A program made the position numbers and the translations under genes. Positions 6,766-15,151 of a stretch of DNA of 15,545 bases are shown piece after piece. The notes beneath the pieces are model-generated. The model saw only the letters and a program-made list of their open reading frames with translations, made no database searches and had not been told where the DNA came from. Location: positions 1 through 15,545 of the forward strand of contig NZ_CALKTS010000303.1 of assembly GCF_937997595.1 (NCBI RefSeq), read 5' to 3'. The first letter of the stretch is position 1. Each line of letters begins with the position of its first letter. Source of the DNA: an uncultured Campylobacter sp. Lineage in GTDB: Bacteria > Campylobacterota > Campylobacteria > Campylobacterales > Campylobacteraceae.

Positions 6766-7300
6766 GCTTAAATTTTTTGACTATTGGCATGTTAGTAGCG
6801 GCCTTAGCGGCGGAGCAGCGCTTGATAGCTACGTGATAAAAGACTCCGCAGGCCTTCCATATGTGCCAGGCAAAACTATAAAAGGACTTGTCCGTGAGGC
6901 GGCGGAGCTGTTTTGGGATCAAGGCGATATAGATAAATGCTTCGGCTCCAGGGGTGGCAAAGGAGAGCAAAAAAATAACGACGATACGACGCAGGCGCAG
7001 TGCTATTTTAGCAGCGCAACGATAGATGAAAAAATCGCTGCCGAAATTACGTCAAATAAATTAGAACGCAATCTTTTTGAAATCATTTCAGCTACCAAAA
7101 TCGATGAAAACGGTATCGTGGCAGATAAATCCCTAAGAGATATAGAGGTTGTTTTACCTATAACTTTGATCGGCAAGATAGAAAATATAGATGATAAATT
7201 TGCCTAAAATTTAGTCCGCGCTCTTAAATCTGTAAAGCGGATGGGGCTAAACCTTAATAGAGGCCTCGGCAGATGCGAATTTGAGATTAAGGAGTTATAA
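6749..7300 (+). pseudogene. Csm3-like single-domain Cas7 RAMP with in-frame stop
   Basis: Cas7-type RAMP proteins form the crRNA-binding backbone of type III complexes, and Csm3-like ones cut target RNA. The start ATG at 6749 has a strong GGAGG site. The N-terminal part shows a Csm3-type loop with Asp26 (GGAALDSYV), a candidate catalytic residue, and LPYVPGKTIKGLVREAAE at 36-53. The frame meets TAA at 7205-7207 after DDKFA. The same frame then continues with NLVRALKSVKRMGL and the glycine-rich RAMP loop NLNRGLGRCEFEI, ending at a TAA that overlaps the csx10 ATG as TAATG. A single CAA-to-TAA change explains the break and would restore 183 residues. The truncated product lacks the C-terminal RAMP loop. 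It is not a homopolymer artefact. Confidence 0.82.
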
Positions 7301-8688
7301 TGAGAGAGCTTAAATTTGAGATAACTTTCAAAAGTCCTATTATCTTGCAGGCGAGCTCCAATACGCAGGGCAAAATGAGTCCGCTTGATTTTATCCCCGG
7401 AAATGCATTTTTAGGTATGGCGGCTAGCAGATACGGCGGCTTTAACGATCCCTTTAAAATTTTTCATAGCGGCGATGTGAAATTTTGTGACGCCTCGCCG
7501 ATCAAAGATGGCAAAGAATTCTTTAAAATTCCGCTTTCCTATTTTCATGAGAAACTTGATAGCAGCAAAATTTACAATCACCATTTGCTAATCGACAGCG
7601 AATTTCAAAAATTTACTCAGCTAAAACAGATGCGAAGCGGCTATATAAACGACGAAAACGAGCAGCTGAACTTAAAATACGAATACTCCCAAAAAAGTGC
7701 CTATGACAAAGATAAAAGACGCTCCAAAGATAGCCAAATGTATGGCTACGAGGCGTTTAGGGCCGGATTGAAATGGCGATTTAGCGTTAAATTTGACGCC
7801 AGCGTGAGCGAAGATGATATAGTTTTAGCGAAAGAGACGCTAGTGCGCTCAACTAGGCTCGGTAAATCAAAGAGTGCGGAGTATGGAGCGGTAGAGATTA
7901 AATTCATCGGCGAAAAAACAGAAGAAATTAAAACATTTACGCCGCCCGAAAAATATACTTTTGTTTATGCCAAATCCCGCCTTGCGCTTATTGACGAAAA
8001 CGGCAATCCAAGCTACGACGTAAAGCATATCTTGCCAAATTTGGGTGTAAATAATGTCGATTATGAAAAGACGCAGATTAGAATTTCGAATTTTACCCCT
8101 TATAACGGCGCTAGAGCCACAAAAGATTACGAGCGAGCCTGCATAAATAAAGGTAGCGTTATTGCGCTAAAAGAGCTAAGCAGCGAGCAGATTGCCGAGC
8201 TAAAAAAGGGCGTCGGAGCGTATTTGAGCGAAGGTTTTGGCGAAGTGCTGATTAACCCGTGGTTTTTAAATGGTGGCGATGCAAAGTATAATCCGATAGA
8301 ATTCCAAAAAGAAGCGGAGGCCGAACGCTCGATTAAAGAAATACCGATACAAAGTGATTTGGCTAAATTTTTAAAACAAAAACATACTACGAAAGACCAA
8401 GCTCTTGAAATAACCGAAGAGGTAGCTAAATTTATAGGAGATCATAAAAACAAATTCAACAAAATTTCAAACTCACAGTGGGGTGCGATAAGGGCGCTTT
8501 GCAAAACCAAAACTGATCAAAATATTTGCCAAGAAGTTGATGATTTTATATCAAAAGGCGTTATGGCCGAAAGATGGAACGATGGAAAAGAGCAGCTTTT
8601 GGGGGCTATTGCAAAAAGTAGAGATCCGCTTAAATTTACCTTGTTCTTATCTATGCAAATGCCAAAAATCACAGGAGAAAAGCAATGA
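7300..8688 (+). CDS. csx10: Csx10-like RAMP (Cas5 of type III-D) with helical C-terminal domain
   Basis: Csx10 is the Cas5-like subunit typical of type III-D and is expected to hold the 5' end of the crRNA. The 462-residue product has two RAMP halves. The first has FIPGNAFLGMAASRYGG at 31-47, PLSYFHEK at 78-85 (a recurring Csx10 segment) and a glycine loop around STRLGKSKSAEYGAVEI (184-200). The second ends in SEGFGEVLINPWFL at 310-323. Residues about 345-462 are predicted all-helical and contain NSQWGAIRAL (391-400), suggesting a fused small-subunit (Cas11-like) domain. GGAG lies five bases before the ATG, inside the end of the previous gene, and the TAATG overlap gives coupling. It ends in an ATGA overlap with the next RAMP. 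The frame is intact. Confidence 0.75.
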   Translation: MRELKFEITFKSPIILQASSNTQGKMSPLDFIPGNAFLGMAASRYGGFNDPFKIFHSGDVKFCDASPIKDGKEFFKIPLSYFHEKLDSSKIYNHHLLIDSEFQKFTQLKQMRSGYINDENEQLNLKYEYSQKSAYDKDKRRSKDSQMYGYEAFRAGLKWRFSVKFDASVSEDDIVLAKETLVRSTRLGKSKSAEYGAVEIKFIGEKTEEIKTFTPPEKYTFVYAKSRLALIDENGNPSYDVKHILPNLGVNNVDYEKTQIRISNFTPYNGARATKDYERACINKGSVIALKELSSEQIAELKKGVGAYLSEGFGEVLINPWFLNGGDAKYNPIEFQKEAEAERSIKEIPIQSDLAKFLKQKHTTKDQALEITEEVAKFIGDHKNKFNKISNSQWGAIRALCKTKTDQNICQEVDDFISKGVMAERWNDGKEQLLGAIAKSRDPLKFTLFLSMQMPKITGEKQ

Positions 8689-10015
8689 AAAGATTTTTAG
8701 CGTACGTTATCATAGAAGCCAAAACTCCGCTAAAAGTCGGAGGCGGCAAAAATGATCTATTTTTGGATGCACCGGTGCAAAGAGACTGGAACGGCCTACC
8801 GATGATTCTTGGCACCTCGGTTGCCGGGATTTTACGTAGGGCATTTGAAGATTGCAAGGGCGAAGATGATGTTAATGAAATTTTCGATACGAAAGACGAA
8901 CGAGATCCAAATAAACAAAAAGGCTCAAGACTAATTATCTCAAACGCTCTGTTGCTCGTCGATAAGAATAACAAAGTTTGCGAAGAGTTGCTTTTGCAAA
9001 AGAGCGAGTTTTTGCGCTATTTTGATATCTTGCCGATTAGGGATCACGTCGCTATAGGCGCAAATGGTACGGCAAAAGACGCGGGTAAATTTGATAAAGA
9101 AGTCGTATTTAAAGGAACTAGGTTTAAATTTTCGCTTGAACTTGACGGAAGTAAAGAGGACTTTAAAAAAAATTAAATTTGCTTAGCGATCCTGCGCTAA
9201 GGCTTGGCGGCGGAAGCTCGAAAGGCTTCGGCTCGCTTGGAATTTTAGAGATAAAATGGGGCGAGTTTGAGCCGGACAGATACTCTAGCAGTTTAAATTT
9301 TAGCTCCGATGAGTTTGTAAAATTTATGCCCGATAGCGCAGCGGACGGTAATTCGGCAAGACAAAAATTTATCAGATACGAACTTAAAATTTCGCCCGAT
9401 GATTTCTTTATGTTCGGAAGCGGATTTGGCGATAAGGATGCGGATCAAACGTCGGTGCTTGAGAGTGTGATCGACTATGAAAACAAATGCCTTGGCAAAC
9501 GTAAAATTCTAATCCCGGCAAGTTCGGTAAAAGGCGCATTATCACACCGAACGGCGTTTTATTTTAATAAAATTAATAAACAATTCGGCGAAAAAGCTAA
9601 GGTCGGCAGCGAAAACGAAGCCGTAAGGAAAATTTTTGGCTACGAAAAGAATAAAAACGAAAAAGGCTCCAAAGGCAAAATTTTAATCAGCGATTGCTTT
9701 TTGGATTACGACGAAGCAAAAGATACAAAGGTTTTCGAACACGTTAGCATTGACCGCTTCACGGGCGGAGCGATCGATAGCGCTTTGTTTCAAGAAAAAG
9801 CGGTCGCAAAAAGAGACAAATTTATAATAGAAATTTTGCTTAAAAACGATGCGCGCGACGATACAGAAAAGAGGGCTTTTAAGAATGTCTTAGAGGCTTT
9901 TGAAACGGCTTTAGATGACCTAGTCAAGGGGCGTTTGCCGCTTGGCGGAGTAACCACAAAAGGGTATGGATTTTTCAAAGGCGAAGTCATAAAAACAGCA
10001 ATAGATAGGAGCTAG
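8685..10015 (+). pseudogene. Double-RAMP Cas7 (Cas7-2x-like), split by frameshift at an A8 tract
   Basis: This gene encodes two Cas7 RAMP domains in series, as in type III-D backbones. The first has LKVGGGKNDLFLDAPVQRDW, with Asp28 a candidate catalytic residue, and LPMILGTSVAGILRRAF. Its glycine loop, LRLGGGSSKGFGSLG, lies after the break. The second domain has ILIPASSVKGALSHR, HVSIDRFTGGAID (a RAMP hallmark) and LGGVTTKGYGFFKG near the end. Frame one stops at 9174-9176 and frame three continues to 10015. One more A in the A8 run at 9165-9172 joins them as FKKKLNLLSDPALRLGG, giving 443 residues. The zero-frame heptamer A AAA AAT (9167-9173) could allow -1 ribosomal slippage, and A8 could allow transcriptional slippage, so this may not be dead. 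The second open frame begins with TTG at 9179 and has no ribosome site of its own. Confidence 0.8.
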
Positions 10016-10018
10016 CAG

Positions 10019-10504
10019 ATGAGAAAAAATAGAGACGAAATTTTAAAATACGTGAATGAAAATTTAAAAGGCTACGAGGGCTACATCCAGCTAATGGGTG
10101 AAAAAATCGACGAGAAGCACCTATTTTTAGCGGGCGAGCGAACTCCTGGTCTAGGCGAAGACGAGCTAATTTACGAGGCGCATTTTTTTAATGCAAATTT
10201 GAAGAAAAGTATTTCTATCCGTCAGATAAACGACGCTTGGTTTGTCGATGAAACAGAGTTGGGGGGCGCAAATTTAGATCCGAAGAAAAACCCCGACATA
10301 AAAGAATTTCACTCTAAATTTAAACCTGAGTTTTCTGCCAAATTCAAAGAAGTCAAAATAAAAATGGCTCAAATTTGGCAAGATGAAAAAGACGAGTTTT
10401 GTGAAGCGCCTCAAGACAATGGAACTCTTGAGGGTTTGCCAGTATTGAAACTTCAAAAGATAGTATTTGCAGGCTTTGTAAAAGATGAAAAGGATAAAAA
10501 ATGA
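10019..10504 (+). CDS. csx19: Csx19-like type III-D accessory subunit
   Basis: The 161-residue product sits three bases after the double-RAMP gene, with AGGAG upstream, and ends in an ATGA overlap with the next RAMP. The segment IDEKHLFLAGERTPGLGEDELIYEAHFFNANLKKS followed by SIRQINDAWFVDE resembles Csx19 (TIGR03984) proteins, in which an acidic-to-aromatic 'EARLF' block precedes a short strand pair. Its place among III-D RAMP genes supports this. Csx19 is a structural component of some III-D complexes, and its exact role here is unknown. The C-terminal third is Lys/Glu-rich and without recognised motifs. The main uncertainty is the family name, as the sequence is divergent. Confidence 0.6.
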   Translation: MRKNRDEILKYVNENLKGYEGYIQLMGEKIDEKHLFLAGERTPGLGEDELIYEAHFFNANLKKSISIRQINDAWFVDETELGGANLDPKKNPDIKEFHSKFKPEFSAKFKEVKIKMAQIWQDEKDEFCEAPQDNGTLEGLPVLKLQKIVFAGFVKDEKDKK

Positions 10505-12666
10505 TAACCGCTCCATATAATTTCGTGCCACTAAACGATAAAATTTTCTACCCGCCTTGGGCTAGTGAGAACATTCTTAAAAATATCCATGACGTGCCGT
10601 TTGAAGACGGCGAAAGCGGCGTAATCGAGCTTGAGGTAACCGCCAAAAGCCCTATCTTTATAAAGGATAGCAAAAATCCGAGCGAGTTTTGCCATTCCAT
10701 AAACGAAAACGGAGGCAAAGAGTATTATATCCCCGCAACCAGCATCAAGGGCATGATAAGAAACGTGCTTGAGATAATGAGCTTTTCAGCTATGAACTTT
10801 ATAGATGATAAAAAGTATTCTATGCGGGATTTTACGGACGAATACAAAAATAAAGTCCTAAAAGATATTAAATGCGGTTGGCTTTATAAAGAAAATGGTG
10901 CGATAAAGATAAGAGAATGCGACGGAATTTACCGCATAAAGTATCAAGAGATAGAATATAAATTTAAGAAACAAGGTTATAGAAATCGCTTTTTGTGGGG
11001 CAAATTTGATGATAAAAATGATCCGCTTAAAAACGCTTGCGCCAAATATGATTTAGTCAAATTTGAAAATGTAGATAAAATTTATAATTTTTCAAAAGAG
11101 GGGTCTAAAAACGGTAGAAATATAGTGAAATTTGACGACAGAGGCTCGTTATTAGGTAAAGTTGTGTTAACAGGGCATCCGTCGGCCAGAAAAGACGATA
11201 AGGTAAACCCCAGTGGAAAAAATTATGATTTTGTCTTTATACAAAAACAAGATGCGAAAATTTTTAATGTAAGTGAATGTGTGTTTGAAGTGTTTAAATT
11301 TGCTTATTTTGACGGCAGGAAAAAGCAGCCCGTGCAGTCTGCCGACTGGACTTTCTGGAAAGAAAAACTAAAAAGTGGCAAAGAAATCCCCGTATTTTTT
11401 CATGCTAACGGTAATGAGGTTATTCATTTTGGACTTTCATATCTTTATAAATTACCTTTTGATAAATCCGTAAAAGAGGTCTTGGCTCATACACAAATAA
11501 AAGAGAGTAAGCCCGATTTATCAGAAATTATATTTGGATATAGTAGAAAAATTAAAAATAAACAAGAGTCCTTAAAAGGAAGGGTTTTTGTATCTCACGC
11601 CAAAGCTATCCAAAATGTAAATTTAGACGATGAGGTAAAAGTCGTCTTGGGTTCCCCAAAAGCATCTTACTACCCGATTTACATAAAGCAAAATGGCGAA
11701 AAATATGCTACTTATAATGATAGAAATGCCACACTATCTGGTTTTAAGCGATACCCGACGCATAAAGGTCAAAGCGTCGCTACAAGTGATACTAGTGATA
11801 AAACAGCAAATATAGAAACAGCTATCACGCCACTTCAGTCGGGAGCAAAATTTAGATGCAAAATATTAGTCCATAATCTCTTGCCTATTGAGATTGGAGC
11901 ACTGCTATCAGCTATTACATTTCATAAAAACGATCTTTGCTATCATTCTATCGGTATGGCGAAGCCTTTAGGATACGGCAAAATTAAACTCAGCGTCTTA
12001 GACCTCAATGGATTCAGTAAAGAAGTTAAGGAGTATTTAAAGGATTTTGAGTCGGCTATGAACGGTGAAATTTTCGACGGCAAGATAAAATGGCACGAAA
12101 GCGAGCAGATAAAAAATTTATTTTCAATGGCTAGCGAGCAAGATAACGAAGGTAATTCTGAATTGGTATATATGAATCTTGAAGATTTTGCAAAAAGTAA
12201 AAATAATGATCGTCGCTATTATTTGGATAGGTATATTAAACTTACAAATGTAAATACGGTACAAGCAGTTCCATTATCCGATCAACAAAGCATATCGTTA
12301 TATCAAAAATTTGCAAACGATCTAATAGAAAAAGAGAAGGCTTTAAAAGAGGAAATAGAACTTCGAAGAAAAGAAAAAGAGCTGCAAGAAGCTACAAGCA
12401 ATATGAGCGAACTGGATAAAAGAATTTATAAGCTCAAAAACGATCCCATTTATAAAAATATGCCCGAAGCGACAGTCTTATTTAAAGCGATAAGTCAAAC
12501 CGATAAATTTGACGATATGAAATTGGAAGCGCTTTGTGGGTTAAGAGATATGTTTAAAAAGATTGGAAGATGGAAAGAGAAGACCAAGCAAAAAAGGCCG
12601 GAAAAAGACAGAGACTATCAAGATACGTTAAAGATAATGGAGATGCTAAAGGAATTTAAAAAATGA
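10501..12666 (+). CDS. Long RAMP protein (TIGR03986-like Cas7) with helical C-terminal extension
   Basis: This 721-residue protein belongs to the RAMP superfamily and is likely a backbone subunit of the III-D complex. The N-terminus APYNFVPLNDKIFYPPW is typical of TIGR03986-type RAMPs. YYIPATSIKGMIRNVLEIMS (75-94) is the conserved RAMP helix segment. A large insertion follows (about 95-350), then GRVFVSHAKA (360-369), GFKRYPTHKG (414-423) and the glycine loop SIGMAKPLGYGKIKLS (483-498). After the RAMP core, residues about 505-721 form a mostly helical tail with a strong coiled-coil candidate at 605-645 (EKEKALKEEIELRRKEKELQ) and a basic end. It is joined by ATGA overlaps to csx19 before it and the membrane CARF gene after it. 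No break is seen. Confidence 0.75.
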   Translation: MITAPYNFVPLNDKIFYPPWASENILKNIHDVPFEDGESGVIELEVTAKSPIFIKDSKNPSEFCHSINENGGKEYYIPATSIKGMIRNVLEIMSFSAMNFIDDKKYSMRDFTDEYKNKVLKDIKCGWLYKENGAIKIRECDGIYRIKYQEIEYKFKKQGYRNRFLWGKFDDKNDPLKNACAKYDLVKFENVDKIYNFSKEGSKNGRNIVKFDDRGSLLGKVVLTGHPSARKDDKVNPSGKNYDFVFIQKQDAKIFNVSECVFEVFKFAYFDGRKKQPVQSADWTFWKEKLKSGKEIPVFFHANGNEVIHFGLSYLYKLPFDKSVKEVLAHTQIKESKPDLSEIIFGYSRKIKNKQESLKGRVFVSHAKAIQNVNLDDEVKVVLGSPKASYYPIYIKQNGEKYATYNDRNATLSGFKRYPTHKGQSVATSDTSDKTANIETAITPLQSGAKFRCKILVHNLLPIEIGALLSAITFHKNDLCYHSIGMAKPLGYGKIKLSVLDLNGFSKEVKEYLKDFESAMNGEIFDGKIKWHESEQIKNLFSMASEQDNEGNSELVYMNLEDFAKSKNNDRRYYLDRYIKLTNVNTVQAVPLSDQQSISLYQKFANDLIEKEKALKEEIELRRKEKELQEATSNMSELDKRIYKLKNDPIYKNMPEATVLFKAISQTDKFDDMKLEALCGLRDMFKKIGRWKEKTKQKRPEKDRDYQDTLKIMEMLKEFKK

Positions 12667-13457
12667 CGCATTATGAAAAAAGAAATTTTCAAAAAATAGT
12701 CGTTTCGCTTTTGGGAAGTTCTCTTTTAGGGTATAGGGCGTTTTTTATCATCGCGGGAGTATTGCTGTTTTTCGCTTGGTTGCCGGACGGAATGTCGTCG
12801 CTACTAGATAAAATTTTCGGCGGCGAAATTTTAAAATGGAGCGCCAAAGACGGCACTATGCTGGTTCAAATTTTAGGCTCTATAGTGATTTTTGGGGTAA
12901 TCAAACGAATAATTCCTAAAGACATCCCTAATGTCGATATATGTATAAATGATAGACCCAAAAGGGCTAAAGTTCTAGTGCTATTTTTAAGCGAAAATAA
13001 TGGCGGAATAGAAGAAATTTTGAAATTTAAAACTATCGATGAGTATGGAAGAAATAATTATAGAATGCCGCTAAAAGCGATAGATTATCACAAACAAAGG
13101 CTTAAAAAGATTATAGTCGCTTGTTCTGAAAAATCTCACGGCGATAGAGATAAATTTTTAAAATGCGTGCAAAATCTCTTTGGTAAGGAGCTTGCGGATA
13201 TGGCGAATGTACGATATATAAAGAATTTCGAAGACGCAAAAAGCGTCTATAAATTTTTAGAAAGCATATATAGCCAGCTTAAGCAAGAGGGTTTTATAGA
13301 GGACGACATCGTATTTGATGTCACGGGAGGGCAAAAGGCGATAAGTATAGCCGGAGCGATGTTTGCGATACCCAACGATAGGCATTTGCAGTACGTCTCC
13401 ACTAGCGATTATACTGTCAAGCACTATGATTTAACTTATATGCAAAATGAGGAGTAA
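12663..13457 (+). CDS. Membrane-anchored CARF-superfamily (CARF/SAVED-like) protein
   Basis: The 264-residue product has two N-terminal hydrophobic helices (about 24-44 and 64-82), then a basic junction and a soluble domain (about 100-264). That domain starts with AKVLVLFLSENN, has RMPLKAIDYH (134-143) and contains DVTGGQKAISIAGAMFA (219-235), the Thr-Gly-Gly-Lys-like loop of nucleotide-binding CARF/SAVED Rossmann folds. With no nuclease domain visible, it is most simply a cOA-gated membrane effector, like other TM-CARF proteins that disturb the membrane in type III immunity. The ligand size and effect are inferred. The ATG overlaps the previous stop as ATGA, and the csx1-like gene begins three bases downstream. 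The frame is intact. Confidence 0.7.
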   Translation: MTHYEKRNFQKIVVSLLGSSLLGYRAFFIIAGVLLFFAWLPDGMSSLLDKIFGGEILKWSAKDGTMLVQILGSIVIFGVIKRIIPKDIPNVDICINDRPKRAKVLVLFLSENNGGIEEILKFKTIDEYGRNNYRMPLKAIDYHKQRLKKIIVACSEKSHGDRDKFLKCVQNLFGKELADMANVRYIKNFEDAKSVYKFLESIYSQLKQEGFIEDDIVFDVTGGQKAISIAGAMFAIPNDRHLQYVSTSDYTVKHYDLTYMQNEE

Positions 13458-13460
13458 AAT

Positions 13461-14774
13461 ATGAAAGTTGTAACGATTTTAGGGAAAGGTTATGTTAAGG
13501 AGGCCGAAGAAAGACCGATCTATGAATACGATGAGAAGCTTAAAAATTCGTATTCTTTAAAAAAGCAAAGATATACGAATATGCTTCCGCTTTTGATAGA
13601 TAATTTTGGCGTTCAAAATATCGTACCTATTTTTACTGAAGATGCGAGAGATGATCAAATAAAAGTTTTAGAAAAGGAATTTAAAACAAGCCATATCGAG
13701 ATATTTAACAATAAGAATTTCATTAGAGGCGATACGGATTTTTATGAAATTCTACGTATTATAAATGAAGCAACCAACGAAGATAATGAATATATAATCG
13801 ATCTAACTCACGGCTTTAGGCATATTCCTATTTTAGCTACCATCTCACTTATATCTCAAAGCTTAAGCGATATGAATAAAATCAAACATATATTTTTTGC
13901 AAAAGAGATAATAAATCAAAAAAAGTATGAGATTATCGATTTAAAAGAATACTTAGAGCTTGCAAATATGTCGTATATGCTCGAAACATTCGATAAAAAC
14001 TATACCGTTTCATTCGTAGCCGCGTTTGAAAACGAGGATTTTGAAAATTTAAGAGGCGAACTAACGAAATTTTCAAACGATATTCTTGCTAACTCGCTAA
14101 AAGCGTTAGAAAGCCGCTTTGATACAGTTTTACGATATATAGAAAATATCAAAAAGAACGAGCAAATTTTTACCTTTAAGTCCAGCCTCGATCAAATCAA
14201 AGATCATATAGAAAATTTAAAGCAAATCAGCAAAAAGAGGGATTACCAAAAATTATATGAAATGTCGGAAGTTCTTAATATGAAGGGCTACTTATTAAAC
14301 GCTATAACCTTGCTATTTGAGGCTATCGGGTACTATTGTGCAAGCGGAATAGAAAAAATTAGCCCAAAAATAGAAGCTTATGTAGCAAAATTTAAAAGTA
14401 GCGATATTTTTAATTCCTATGATTTAACGAATCAATCAAGAAATTTGGTAAAAATCGGTGAAAAGATGGACTCCTATCTGTTTGGAATGAAGAAGGCGCG
14501 AACGTATTTTGGATCTGACGAGAAAAAGCTTAGCAAAAAAGAAGCTAGCGAATATTTGCAAGATATAAAAGCTTTAGTCTGCAATAAACTAGAAAAAATT
14601 CCTAATATCGAAGAATTTAGAAATTTTATTTTTGACGCCGAGAATTTAAGAAATAATCTCGCTCATAGTAATAGCAGCGATGAAATCAAAAATCCGAAAT
14701 TAAATTTCAAACGGCTTTTAGAAGACTATAAAAAATTCTGCATAAAGGACGATATTTTAGGGGTAAGCGCGTGA
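13461..14774 (+). CDS. csx1: CARF-HEPN RNase, Csx1 family (TM1812-like)
   Basis: This is a cOA-activated RNase of type III systems. The 437-residue product has an N-terminal CARF domain: MKVVTILGKG at the start and IIDLTHGFRHIPILATISL at 112-130, the characteristic signature of the TM1812/Csx2 branch. A helical linker (about 180-290) leads to a C-terminal HEPN domain carrying RNNLAH at 397-402, matching the catalytic R-X4-6-H motif with Arg397 and His402. Binding of cOA to a CARF dimer would switch on nonspecific RNA cutting. The start has GAGGAG inside the end of the previous gene. Its end overlaps csx20 as GTGA. No inactivating change is visible, so the effector looks competent even though cas10 is not. 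Confidence 0.85.
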   Translation: MKVVTILGKGYVKEAEERPIYEYDEKLKNSYSLKKQRYTNMLPLLIDNFGVQNIVPIFTEDARDDQIKVLEKEFKTSHIEIFNNKNFIRGDTDFYEILRIINEATNEDNEYIIDLTHGFRHIPILATISLISQSLSDMNKIKHIFFAKEIINQKKYEIIDLKEYLELANMSYMLETFDKNYTVSFVAAFENEDFENLRGELTKFSNDILANSLKALESRFDTVLRYIENIKKNEQIFTFKSSLDQIKDHIENLKQISKKRDYQKLYEMSEVLNMKGYLLNAITLLFEAIGYYCASGIEKISPKIEAYVAKFKSSDIFNSYDLTNQSRNLVKIGEKMDSYLFGMKKARTYFGSDEKKLSKKEASEYLQDIKALVCNKLEKIPNIEEFRNFIFDAENLRNNLAHSNSSDEIKNPKLNFKRLLEDYKKFCIKDDILGVSA

Positions 14775-15151
14775 AAACCCTATTCACCCTAATAAACCAC
14801 ACCTTGACGTCGGAGCAAGAAGAAGACGCGAGGAAGAATTTAAATGTTGATAAATTCATAAACATAACCGATGCGATGTGGAGCGATATCGACCCGTCTG
14901 AAAAAAGCATAATAAAATTCGTTGAAGTGTATAAAGATAAACTTAAAAAGCAAGCAAAAGCGGGCGACGTATTGCTGGTGCAGGGTGATTTCGGAGCGAC
15001 TTATAATATGATAAGATTTGCTAAAAGTATGGGTCTGATCGTCGTATATGCGACTACTAACCGCATCGTAAGCGAGCAGGTAGAAAACGGCAAAGCCGTA
15101 ATTAAACGAGAATTTAAACACGCAAGATTTAGAGAATACGAGGAGTTATAA
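14771..15151 (+). CDS. csx20: Csx20-like protein, probable ring nuclease
   Basis: The 126-residue product resembles Csx20, a small CARF-fold protein associated with type III loci that is considered a ring nuclease, degrading cOA to end the response. Supporting blocks are the start LFTLINHTLTSEQEEDARK, the central GDVLLVQGDFGATYNMIRFA (65-84), VVYATTNR at 91-98 and the terminal FKHARFREYEEL. The start is GTG at 14771, overlapping the csx1 stop as GTGA, with AGGGG eight bases upstream. The GTG start and coupling may keep its level tied to the RNase next to it. The end overlaps the next gene as TAATG. Which cOA ring size it acts on cannot be read from the sequence. Confidence 0.72.
   Translation: MKTLFTLINHTLTSEQEEDARKNLNVDKFINITDAMWSDIDPSEKSIIKFVEVYKDKLKKQAKAGDVLLVQGDFGATYNMIRFAKSMGLIVVYATTNRIVSEQVENGKAVIKREFKHARFREYEEL

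Noticed and set aside
9179..10015. Second half of the double RAMP as an independent gene from TTG 9179
   Set aside because: There is no ribosome site, and its first residues are the end of the preceding RAMP domain (the glycine loop), so it is the same gene after a frameshift.
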